In this document: piece by piece, positions 57,244 through 64,000 of the stretch
How the letters are laid out: each line of letters starts with the position of its first letter
Position numbering within the stretch: the first letter of the stretch is position 1
Source of the DNA: an uncultured Mucispirillum sp.
GTDB lineage: Bacteria; Chrysiogenota; Deferribacteres; Deferribacterales; Mucispirillaceae
Assembly (NCBI GenBank): GCA_944325215.1
Contig: CALUZC010000002.1
Coordinates: 83,091-147,090, forward strand
Reading direction: 5' to 3'
Length of the DNA: 64,000 nucleotides
Position numbers and translations under genes: made by a program
Notes under the pieces: model-generated
Databases searched by the model: none
What the model was told of the DNA's origin: nothing
What the model saw: only the letters and a program-made list of their open reading frames with translations

Positions 57244-57314
57244 AATTAAACCTGCATATAAATTTTAGTCTGCAATATATTACACACTGAAAAATTTATC
57301 AATAGAAATATTTA

Positions 57315-58250
57315 TTAAACTGCACTTACTGCTATATTTCCATTAAATGAATTATATGCTGGGCTTTCTTTCTTTTCGTTTTTTATTTTTTTACTTTCTT
57401 TTTCTTCTTCTATAACATAGCTGTTAGTAGCTTCTAATAAGGCTCTTGCAAAAACATTATTTACATGGTGGCCTGATTTACTAGCTTTAATTTTGCCTTG
57501 CAGCCTGTATCCTATTAATGCTAAATCACCAAACATATCAAGTATTTTATGGCGAACAAATTCATTGCTAAACCTTAAACCTTCCTCATTTAAAACGCCT
57601 TTTTCATCATCTATAACAATAGCATTATCTAAAGAACCACCTTTAGCAAGCCCCATAGACCATAATGCTTCAACTTCCCTTTTAAAACCAAAAGTTCTAG
57701 CAATACCTATTTCTCTATGAAATGTATTTTCATTATAAACATATGTAAATACCTGCTTGCCAATAACAGGGTGAGGATAATCAAGCTCAAAAGTAATCTC
57801 AAAGTTATTACTAGGTTCAATTTCTACAGTTTTACCTTCATATTCAATAGATACAGGGCTTGTTACTTTCAATACTTTCCTGCTTTCATTTTGTTCTTTG
57901 TAACCTGCATTTTCAATACACTCTATAATTTCTTTTGCCGAACCATCAAGTATAGGCACTTCAGTTCCAGATACTGATATAAAAGCATTATCAATACCTA
58001 AGCCATAAAAAGCAGCTGAAAAATGCTCAATAGTGCTAATAGGCAACCCGCCACAGTCAATTGTTGTTGCAAGCTGTGTAGAAGATACATTATATGGAGT
58101 TATTCTCGTATAATCACAATGACGAACATCATCACGCCTAAACTGAATGCCTGTATTACACGGAGCAGGACTAATAACAGCTTGAAAATCCCTGCCACTG
58201 TGAAGACCTATCCCCTTAATAGTAAACGGTTTAGCTATTGTTTTTTGCAT
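57315..58250 (-). CDS. lpxC: UDP-3-O-acyl-N-acetylglucosamine deacetylase
   Basis: 311 residues. Zinc ligands are seen in STIEHFSAAFYGLGIDN and HKILDMFGDLALIG, and GIGLHSGR opens the protein. It commits the cell to lipid A synthesis, so the organism makes an outer membrane. A Lys/Glu-rich tail of about 30 residues extends beyond the usual end. Confidence 0.97.
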   Translation of the reverse strand: MQKTIAKPFTIKGIGLHSGRDFQAVISPAPCNTGIQFRRDDVRHCDYTRITPYNVSSTQLATTIDCGGLPISTIEHFSAAFYGLGIDNAFISVSGTEVPILDGSAKEIIECIENAGYKEQNESRKVLKVTSPVSIEYEGKTVEIEPSNNFEITFELDYPHPVIGKQVFTYVYNENTFHREIGIARTFGFKREVEALWSMGLAKGGSLDNAIVIDDEKGVLNEEGLRFSNEFVRHKILDMFGDLALIGYRLQGKIKASKSGHHVNNVFARALLEATNSYVIEEEKESKKIKNEKKESPAYNSFNGNIAVSAV

Positions 58251-58348
58251 ATATGTTACTCCTAAAATGAACTTCTTTATTAATAACTATTTTCAATACA
58301 AGCAAAATTTATGCCATATGTAAACTATTGATAAATATAAATAAAAAT

Positions 58349-58385
58349 ATAGGCTAGTGTATCTTTTAGAATACAACCAGCCTAT
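58349..58385 (-). terminator. Terminator of the ferric-reductase-like gene
   Basis: ATAGGCT and AGCCTAT (58349-58355, 58379-58385) pair, with an inner GTAT/ATAC step, and the minus strand continues ATTTTTATTT. Confidence 0.65.
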
Positions 58386-58422
58386 TTTGTTTATTTTTTT
58401 TAACATACGTTTGTTCTATTTT

Positions 58423-59739
58423 CTATCTCATGTCAAAGCTGTCATAATGTATATTATTATTTTTTATTCCTGCATTTTTTGCATTATCTTGTATGGCTTT
58501 ACCAAATTTTTCTGGTCCACAATACCATATAGAAACACTGGCTGCATCTTTTATAAATTGTTTTATTTTATCAAAAGAAAGCCTGCCTTCTTTTAATGTA
58601 TTTGTATAATGAAAACGAACTCCTGCTCGTTTGCTTAATTTTTCAACTTCTACAAAAGGGTTTTCTCCACGTGCACTGTAAAAAAAGTCTACATTATCTA
58701 CCTTTTGACCACTTGAAACTAAATATTCTAAACGGGCAATAAAAGGTGTTATCCCTATGCCGCCTGCAACCCAAACCTGCTGGTTATCACTATTAAATGT
58801 AAATGTACCATATGGTCCTTCCATTATTACTACATCTTCTACTTTTACATTATTTTTTAGTGATGCTGTATAATCACCCAGCTCTTTAACTATAAATTTA
58901 GTTATATTACTATCTTTATCATAACCTGCTATACTAAACGGGTGTGGTTCTTTTAAACTTCCAAATCGTAAAAATACATACTGACCAGCACTAAATTTAA
59001 AAGGTTCCTGTGTTTTAATATTAATAGAAATTGTATTATTTTGCTGATTATATTCTATCTTTTCTACTGTTCCATATACTTTGTGTTTATAACCTACAAG
59101 CTGTAATAAATCTATTATGGCACATACTACACCTATTAATATAACAATAGATAAAATATAACTTCCCAGTGAGCCAAACCACTGTCCCTTAATTTGGATT
59201 GTAAATGCATGGTATGCTGCAAATAAAAATAAAACTGGGATTAATTTATGAACATACCTAAATATATGATAAGGTATTCTTTTTAATAAAGCTATTACAA
59301 GCACTATGACAAATACATAAAAAGCGTATTCTACCATATCGTTACCTATATGGTATATGTTCTTTGCAAATTCGCTTATATTTGAGGTGCCTTTTACTTT
59401 TGGTGGCAGGCTGAATAATGCCTTTGCAATATTAATAAACCATGTTTCAGTAAACCAGTGGATAATAGAAGCAACAAATGCCCAGATACCAACCCATTTA
59501 TGAATAAGATACGCCTTATCTAACCCACCAGCATAATTATTAACAACACTAAATCGAACAGAAAGAACCATACTCATAACCATATACACAATAGCTATTG
59601 AGCCAGTTAAATATAATGATAATTCTTTGTAATGCCAAAAATTAATATTTGTAAAAAGTTCTTTAAAACTAGGGGAAGTAATAAATATAAAACAGCCTAA
59701 AAGAAATCCACTAATACTCCATTTTGTAACCCTGCTCAC
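58423..59739 (-). CDS. Ferric-reductase-like membrane flavoprotein
   Basis: 438 residues: six or so membrane helices in the first 210 residues with paired histidines (HKWVGIWAF, HWFTETW, and YHAFTIQ) as possible haem ligands, then a ferredoxin-reductase module with the FAD-binding HPFSIAGY and the NAD-binding GGIGITPFIARLEYL and YCGPEKFGKAI segments. It resembles the FRE/NOX superfamily and would move electrons from NAD(P)H through FAD and haem across the membrane. The acceptor (ferric iron, oxygen or a quinone) cannot be told. Confidence 0.85.
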   Translation of the reverse strand: MSRVTKWSISGFLLGCFIFITSPSFKELFTNINFWHYKELSLYLTGSIAIVYMVMSMVLSVRFSVVNNYAGGLDKAYLIHKWVGIWAFVASIIHWFTETWFINIAKALFSLPPKVKGTSNISEFAKNIYHIGNDMVEYAFYVFVIVLVIALLKRIPYHIFRYVHKLIPVLFLFAAYHAFTIQIKGQWFGSLGSYILSIVILIGVVCAIIDLLQLVGYKHKVYGTVEKIEYNQQNNTISINIKTQEPFKFSAGQYVFLRFGSLKEPHPFSIAGYDKDSNITKFIVKELGDYTASLKNNVKVEDVVIMEGPYGTFTFNSDNQQVWVAGGIGITPFIARLEYLVSSGQKVDNVDFFYSARGENPFVEVEKLSKRAGVRFHYTNTLKEGRLSFDKIKQFIKDAASVSIWYCGPEKFGKAIQDNAKNAGIKNNNIHYDSFDMR

Positions 59740-59871
59740 ACATCACCTCGTAAAAAATTTAAGACTAATATACTATCTAGTTTATGTTATTACATAAATA
59801 GTTACAATTAATCCCATATTTTATGACAAAGCAATATTATGATAAGTTCAACTATTATAAGAAATTATTAA

Positions 59872-60099
59872 TTAACCATTGGTAATTTTTGAAAGTTCAC
59901 TTAATATTTCTGAACAACTTTTACTAAAAGCATCTGGTGATTTTATTTCATCACCTAAATTATCACCTAATTTATCCATTACTGCAAAATATAAATCGCT
60001 TACTTCATCTGTAGAATATTCCTTATCAGCAACAGATATACCAATAGAAGATAAAAATGAAACCTGCTCTGCACTTAATATACTTGTTAATTTATGCAT
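59872..60099 (-). CDS. Small acidic protein of unknown function
   Basis: 75 residues, predicted all-helical, with many Asp, Glu and Ser and one Cys near the end. AGAGGTG lies five bases before the ATG, which favours this strand over an opposite frame of similar length at the same place. It resembles no family I can name. It sits between the flavoprotein gene and nfo and is divergent from nfo. Confidence 0.65.
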   Translation of the reverse strand: MHKLTSILSAEQVSFLSSIGISVADKEYSTDEVSDLYFAVMDKLGDNLGDEIKSPDAFSKSCSEILSELSKITNG

Positions 60100-60229
60100 A
60101 AATACACCTCTTACACTATATACGGGTTTATTTTAATAAAAAATATTTATGATTACAAGAAAAAAACTTGTCATATGTATAAGTTATTATAAAATTTACA
60201 CAATTTTTGTAGTATTTTCCAATTTAGGA

Positions 60230-60257
60230 TTGATTTTGTATGATTTTACTATATATT
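60230..60257 (+). promoter_or_regulatory. Putative nfo promoter
   Basis: TTGATT (60230-60235) and TATATT (60252-60257), 16-base spacer, 30 bases upstream of the nfo ATG. Confidence 0.45.
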
Positions 60258-60287
60258 ATTTAATATAATATAATATGGAGTATATAA

Positions 60288-61121
60288 ATGTTAAATATAG
60301 GTTGTCATCTTTCTTCATCAAAGGGTTTTAAACATATGGGGAAAGAAGCATTAAGTATAGAAGCAAATACATTTCAATTTTTTAGCCGAAACCCTAGGGG
60401 TTCAAAAGCAAAAGCAGTTGATAAAAAAGATGCTGATGGTCTTAATGAAATTACATCTAGTAATCATTTTGCACCGATTTTAGCTCATGCACCATACACA
60501 TTAAATGCATGCTCTAGTGATGCAGGCTTACGTGAATTTGCCAAAAACACTATGGCATCAGATTTAGAAATAATGGAATATATACCAAATAACCTTTATA
60601 ATTTTCACCCAGGAAGCCATGTTGGTCAAGGTGTGGATATAGCTATTGAATATATTTCTAGTATGTTAAATGAAATATTAAAAGAAGAATATAAAACTAC
60701 TATCCTGCTTGAAACTATGTCTGGTAAAGGAAGTGAAGTGGGAGCATCTTTTGAAGAAATTAGAAGAATCATTGATAAGGTTGAGTTAAACCATAAACTT
60801 GGTGTATGCCTTGATACATGCCATATATATTCAGCAGGGTATAATATTGTAGAAGATTTAGATGGGGTTCTTGAACAGTTTGATAAAATTATTGGGCTAG
60901 ATAGGCTTAAAGCTGTTCATTTAAATGATTCTATGATGCCTTTTAACAGCAGAAAAGACAGGCATGAAAAAATAGGTAAAGGCACAATAGGGCTTGATGC
61001 AATTATTAAGTTTATTAATCACCCAAAACTTGCTCACCTGCCTTACTATCTGGAAACACCAAATGAAATAGATGGTTATGCTGAAGAAATTAAGCTATTA
61101 AGGGAAAATTACAGCCAATAA
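60288..61121 (+). CDS. nfo: Endonuclease IV
   Basis: 277 residues, the usual length. The TIM-barrel metal ligands appear in [20 protein letters not shown], and VHLNDS with ETPNE near the end. It cuts DNA 5' of abasic sites during base-excision repair. GGAG lies upstream of the ATG. An Rrf2 regulator gene follows 25 bases later. Confidence 0.96.
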   Translation: MLNIGCHLSSSKGFKHMGKEALSIEANTFQFFSRNPRGSKAKAVDKKDADGLNEITSSNHFAPILAHAPYTLNACSSDAGLREFAKNTMASDLEIMEYIPNNLYNFHPGSHVGQGVDIAIEYISSMLNEILKEEYKTTILLETMSGKGSEVGASFEEIRRIIDKVELNHKLGVCLDTCHIYSAGYNIVEDLDGVLEQFDKIIGLDRLKAVHLNDSMMPFNSRKDRHEKIGKGTIGLDAIIKFINHPKLAHLPYYLETPNEIDGYAEEIKLLRENYSQ

Positions 61122-61146
61122 CCTAAATTATGATTATGAGGGAATT

Positions 61147-61575
61147 ATGAAAATTACTACAAAATCAATCTATGCAATTCGTTCACTTCATACTTTAAAT
61201 ATCCTGTCAAAAGATAATAAACCTGTAGGCATCGCTGTTTTGTCTGATAAATTAGGACTTTCAAATAAATACCTTGAACAAATTTTCTCTGCATTGAAAA
61301 AAAATAAGCTTGTTATTGCAACCGCAGGTAAATTAGGTGGCTATCACTTGTCAAGACCTGCTTCTGAAATATCAATACTTGATGTTATTACTGTTATGGA
61401 CGGTGGGATTATACCTATCCACTGTATTAATAATAAAGAATGCACTGTTTGTTCCGAATGCACTATTAATGGACTTTGGATAGAAATGAAAGAGCATATG
61501 GAAGATTATCTTAAGGGCATAAGCATTGAATCTTTAATCAATAAAAAATATCCTGTGCTTGGCTGCCCTGATTAA
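61147..61575 (+). CDS. Rrf2-family transcriptional regulator with cysteine cluster
   Basis: 142 residues: winged helix-turn-helix (about 1-75, with LSNKYLEQIFSALKK as recognition part) and cysteines C93, C99, C102 and C105 in the region where IscR and NsrR bind an iron-sulfur cluster. The spacing C-x5-C-x2-C-x2-C suggests cluster or redox sensing. Target genes are not clear; no isc or suf gene is adjacent. It follows nfo in the same direction. Confidence 0.9.
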   Translation: MKITTKSIYAIRSLHTLNILSKDNKPVGIAVLSDKLGLSNKYLEQIFSALKKNKLVIATAGKLGGYHLSRPASEISILDVITVMDGGIIPIHCINNKECTVCSECTINGLWIEMKEHMEDYLKGISIESLINKKYPVLGCPD

Positions 61576-61580
61576 ATAAA

Positions 61581-61937
61581 TTATTTTAATTTTAAATTTT
61601 TATGAAATAAGCCTACTATAATTATTAATACAGAGCATACTATCATAATTACATTGTTTATTTCAAAATAGTCTGAATCTATGCTTATATATAAAGGCAT
61701 TACAAGAGATATTATGCCTCCAACTGCTGCTACCTGCTTTTGGTTCATAATAGATGTAACTAGTGCCATTACAAAACCACCAAATGTAATAATATTTTCA
61801 AGTTCAAATATTAAATCTACCATATTTATAAATGTGTTTTCATTAAAAGATGCAAAAAATATTGAATTATATAAATAATATAGCTGTGCAAATAACCCTA
61901 AAACACTAAATAAAATTAATAATTGTTTTGCTTTCAT
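61581..61937 (-). CDS. Small membrane protein, unknown function
   Basis: 118 residues with four predicted membrane helices and short loops. No family recognised. Its start overlaps the end of the MATE gene by four bases (ATGA), so it is translated with the pump. It converges with the Rrf2 gene, with five bases between the stops. Confidence 0.75.
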   Translation of the reverse strand: MKAKQLLILFSVLGLFAQLYYLYNSIFFASFNENTFINMVDLIFELENIITFGGFVMALVTSIMNQKQVAAVGGIISLVMPLYISIDSDYFEINNVIMIVCSVLIIIVGLFHKNLKLK

Positions 61938-63340
61938 ACATTACTCTCCTTTAATTTGTTTGATTTTTCCATTCTTATTTTTTTAAAAAAATATTTTCTG
62001 CTTAACCGTTTAATAATAAATATATATGCTAAAACAACAGGTATTAATGCACCAACCCATGCAATAGGGCTTGCCCATGAAATACCAGTAAAACCAAAAT
62101 ATGCAGATAAGCCAACAGCTGCAGCAACTCTCATTATTAGTTCCATAATACCTGCAATAGTTGGTATTATGCTGTTACCAAGCCCCTGCAAAGTGCTTCT
62201 AAATACAAGCAGCAGTGCTAAAAAGATGTACATAGAGCAGTTTATAACTAAATATATTTTAGCAAGACGGACAGTTTCTTCTACTAAAACTTTGTCTGTC
62301 ATGTTTTGACCTAAAAAAATTCTAACAGAAAAATCTGCCAGCAGCAAGATTATTACAGCACTACTTATGGCAAACACAATTGATACAATACTTCCATGCA
62401 GAACACCCTTTCTAATTCGTGGAATATTGCCTGCTCCATAATTTTGTGCTGTATATGTAGCCATTGTAATACCAAATGATAAAAGGCACTGAACAGCAAG
62501 CACATCTATTCGCTGAGCAACTGTAAAAGCACCTATTGCTAAAGTTCCAAGTGTGTTTAACGCCCGCTGCAGCACTACAATACCTATTGCTATTATGGCA
62601 ACCTGTATGGCCATTGGTATGCCAACTCTTATATGCTCCCACATATCCTGTTTTGTTATTTTCCAGTCGCTGCCTCTTGCCTGCAGTTCTGGAACAAAAC
62701 GCCTTATATATTCAAAACATAATAAACTTGCAACTATTTGGGAAATTACCGTTGCCAGTGCAGCACCAGATACGCCCATTTTAAAATAAAGTATGAAAAC
62801 ATAATCGAGAGCAATATTTACTATACTTGCCACAAGTAAAAAATATAAAGGATATTTGCTGTTGCCTATGGCTCTTAATATATTTGAAAAAAGATTAAAA
62901 AATATGGCAGCCCCTGTTCCCCAAAAAATAATAATTATATAAGCATACGCCATATCATAAAGTTCTACTGGTGTTTCTATCTCTCTTAACAAGAAACCAG
63001 CCAGTAATACACTTATTATTGTTAAAATTACAGTGATTATAAATGATAGTATAAATGATGCAGCAACACTTCTTTTCACTCCAGTAAAATCTTTATTGCC
63101 ATACTTTTGTGCTGTTATAATAGAAAAACCACCTGTAAGCCCTTGAGCAAAACCTATTACAAAAAATACTAAAGCACCTGTTACACCAACAGCTGCTAAT
63201 GCATCTAAACTAATTGTTCTGCCTACTATCATAGTATCTGCTGTATTATAAAGCTGCTGAAATAAATTACCTATTAATAGTGGTATTGTAAAATATATAA
63301 TTAATTTTAAAGGGCTGCCAACAGTTAAGTCTTTCTTCAT
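61934..63340 (-). CDS. MATE-family efflux transporter
   Basis: 468 residues with twelve membrane helices in two halves and the MatE features at the start (SPLKLIIYFTIPLLIGNLFQQLYNTAD) and middle. It exports drugs or cationic metabolites in exchange for Na+ or H+. The closest group is the DinF/NorM-like branch common in gut anaerobes. A downstream four-helix protein is coupled to it. Confidence 0.93.
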   Translation of the reverse strand: MKKDLTVGSPLKLIIYFTIPLLIGNLFQQLYNTADTMIVGRTISLDALAAVGVTGALVFFVIGFAQGLTGGFSIITAQKYGNKDFTGVKRSVAASFILSFIITVILTIISVLLAGFLLREIETPVELYDMAYAYIIIIFWGTGAAIFFNLFSNILRAIGNSKYPLYFLLVASIVNIALDYVFILYFKMGVSGAALATVISQIVASLLCFEYIRRFVPELQARGSDWKITKQDMWEHIRVGIPMAIQVAIIAIGIVVLQRALNTLGTLAIGAFTVAQRIDVLAVQCLLSFGITMATYTAQNYGAGNIPRIRKGVLHGSIVSIVFAISSAVIILLLADFSVRIFLGQNMTDKVLVEETVRLAKIYLVINCSMYIFLALLLVFRSTLQGLGNSIIPTIAGIMELIMRVAAAVGLSAYFGFTGISWASPIAWVGALIPVVLAYIFIIKRLSRKYFFKKIRMEKSNKLKESNV

Positions 63341-63464
63341 ATTATCACCTTCTAAAATAATATGATTTAATCAAATTCAAAATAAACTACAAAAAAGAAA
63401 AAATATTGTAAAGAGTTATTTTTAGAAATCAACATTTATAAGAAATATGTATTTATTAATATTA

Positions 63465-63491
63465 TGAAAAAACCCTGCTAAAAGCAGGGTT
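63465..63491. terminator. Terminator downstream of the tRNA-Asn fragment
   Basis: Stem AACCCTGCT / AGCAGGGTT (63471-63479, 63483-63491) with an A3 loop; T-tracts on both sides make it bidirectional. It lies 14 bases after the tRNA 3' end, i.e. it was the tRNA gene's terminator. Confidence 0.8.
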
Positions 63492-63505
63492 TTGTTTACT
63501 TAAAG

Positions 63506-63546
63506 CTCCCCGAGACGGGCTCGAACCGCCGACCCAGTGATTAACA
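63506..63546 (-). pseudogene. 3' half of a tRNA-Asn(GTT) gene, attachment site remnant
   Basis: On the minus strand the sequence reads from the anticodon loop CTGTTAA (anticodon GTT) through the T-arm (GGCGG-TTCGAGC-CCGTC, all five pairs form) and the acceptor strand TCGGGGA plus discriminator G. The 5' half is missing: the bases upstream (ATTGC) do not pair with TCACT, and no D-arm follows. No CCA is encoded. The break at the anticodon loop is the typical cross-over point of tyrosine integrases, and an integrase gene is 105 bases away. The intact tRNA-Asn should be rebuilt at the far end of the element, outside the window. Confidence 0.85.
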
Positions 63547-63650
63547 GGCAATGTGCCTATTACTTGTTTTATACCTTGATTATTATATATTATATTTGGG
63601 TAATATGTTATGGAAAAATCATTGTACACTTCCTTTAATTTATACGCAAA

Positions 63651-64000
63651 TTAAATAAAGCATAGTTTATTAATTGCGTCAAGTTCTTTTTTCGCATCAT
63701 TTGCTAAATATCTCTCTGTCATCATAAGTGAGCTATGACCTAACATATTTTGAATAGTCTTAATATTAGTATTATTATACAGTAAAAAAGTTGCAAATGT
63801 TCGTCTTAAATCGTGGAATCTAAAATTTTCTATACCTGCTTTAAGTAAAGCAGTTTTAAATGACCGCTTTACCCTTTTTGTTTTAAAAAGGCAATCATTA
63901 ATACTGTTTACCTGCATATGCTTATTTAATTCATTCATCAAATCTTGATGTAAATATATAAGTTGCTCTTTACCTGATTTCGTTTCGTTTCCGTCAAGCT
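63651..64000 (-). CDS. Tyrosine recombinase/integrase, N-terminus beyond window
   Basis: About 115 C-terminal residues are visible and the frame is open to the right edge. The TKSGKEQLIYLHQDL stretch, the HDLRRTFATF box (His and Arg of the active site), LGHSSLMMTERYL with the second His and the nucleophilic Tyr are all intact, so the catalytic domain appears functional. It faces the tRNA-Asn fragment, the usual layout of an island or prophage inserted in a tRNA gene. Confidence 0.92.
   Translation of the reverse strand, partial: LDGNETKSGKEQLIYLHQDLMNELNKHMQVNSINDCLFKTKRVKRSFKTALLKAGIENFRFHDLRRTFATFLLYNNTNIKTIQNMLGHSSLMMTERYLANDAKKELDAINKLCFI

Noticed and set aside
59879..60136. 85-codon plus-strand frame opposite the small acidic protein.
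   Set aside because: The minus-strand frame has AGAGGTG before its ATG and a more protein-like composition.
1..64000. CRISPR arrays, insertion sequences with transposase, rRNA genes, complete tRNA genes.
   Set aside because: None seen on either strand; the only tRNA sequence is the half gene at 63506-63546.

Overview
The window is low-GC DNA (roughly one third G+C by eye) from a Gram-negative, flagellated, chemotactic bacterium. The evidence is lpxC (lipid A), flhA/flhB/fliR, three methyl-accepting chemotaxis proteins, a Hyb-type periplasmic [NiFe] hydrogenase, and mqnC from the futalosine route to menaquinone. This mix looks most like a Deferribacterota-type anaerobe such as Mucispirillum, but that is an inference from gene content, not a match I could run.

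Layout. 1-6.7 kb: a cut radical-SAM enzyme, a soluble GAF histidine kinase, glyS without glyQ, an AT-rich accessory AAA/DUF4143 ATPase, and efp. 6.8-13.5 kb: a phosphate regulon read leftward as pstC-pstA-pstB-phoU-phoB-phoR and then pstS; pstC and pstS are each preceded by a Pho-box-like pair of TTTTACA heptamers. 13.5-21 kb: a secreted PEBP/YbhB protein with an HxlR regulator, an Hpt protein, a large hybrid kinase, and a Kef-like antiporter with an RCK/TrkA_C partner. 21-26 kb, rightward: chemoreceptor, sodC, typA. A 0.7 kb AT-rich gap then holds an imperfect duplication. 26.8-32.6 kb: a small secreted protein and hybOABC. 33-50 kb: pyk, a YwqK-like repeat protein, flhA, a Cache chemoreceptor, flhB, fliR, an AMIN/amidase, uvrA, a FapA protein, a second soluble GAF kinase, and mqnC. 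50-54 kb, rightward: chemoreceptor, a Cys4 microprotein, corA. 54-63.4 kb: an M23 peptidase, proS, lpxC, a ferric-reductase-like flavoprotein, a small acidic protein, nfo, an Rrf2 regulator, a small membrane protein and a MATE pump. 63.5-64 kb: the 3' half of a tRNA-Asn gene followed by the C-terminal half of a tyrosine recombinase, which is the edge of an integrated element lying mostly beyond the window.

How the parts connect. The Pst/PhoBR block is a complete phosphate-sensing and uptake unit with visible operators. Hyb can feed electrons from H2 into the menaquinone pool that MqnC helps to make. The hybrid kinase and the adjacent Hpt protein form a phosphorelay whose output regulator is not here. 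The chemoreceptors and the flagellar export genes serve motility.

No wholly new system is obvious. The best leads are the tRNA-Asn/integrase boundary, the twin palindromes between the ATPase gene and efp, the PhoB operators (one abutting a terminator), the arginine-type EF-P, the putative HxlR operator before the PEBP gene, and the duplicated flank downstream of typA. Several starts were moved downstream to the start codon with a clear ribosome binding site (pstA, hybO, hybA, sodC, mqnC, two chemoreceptors, the antiporter).
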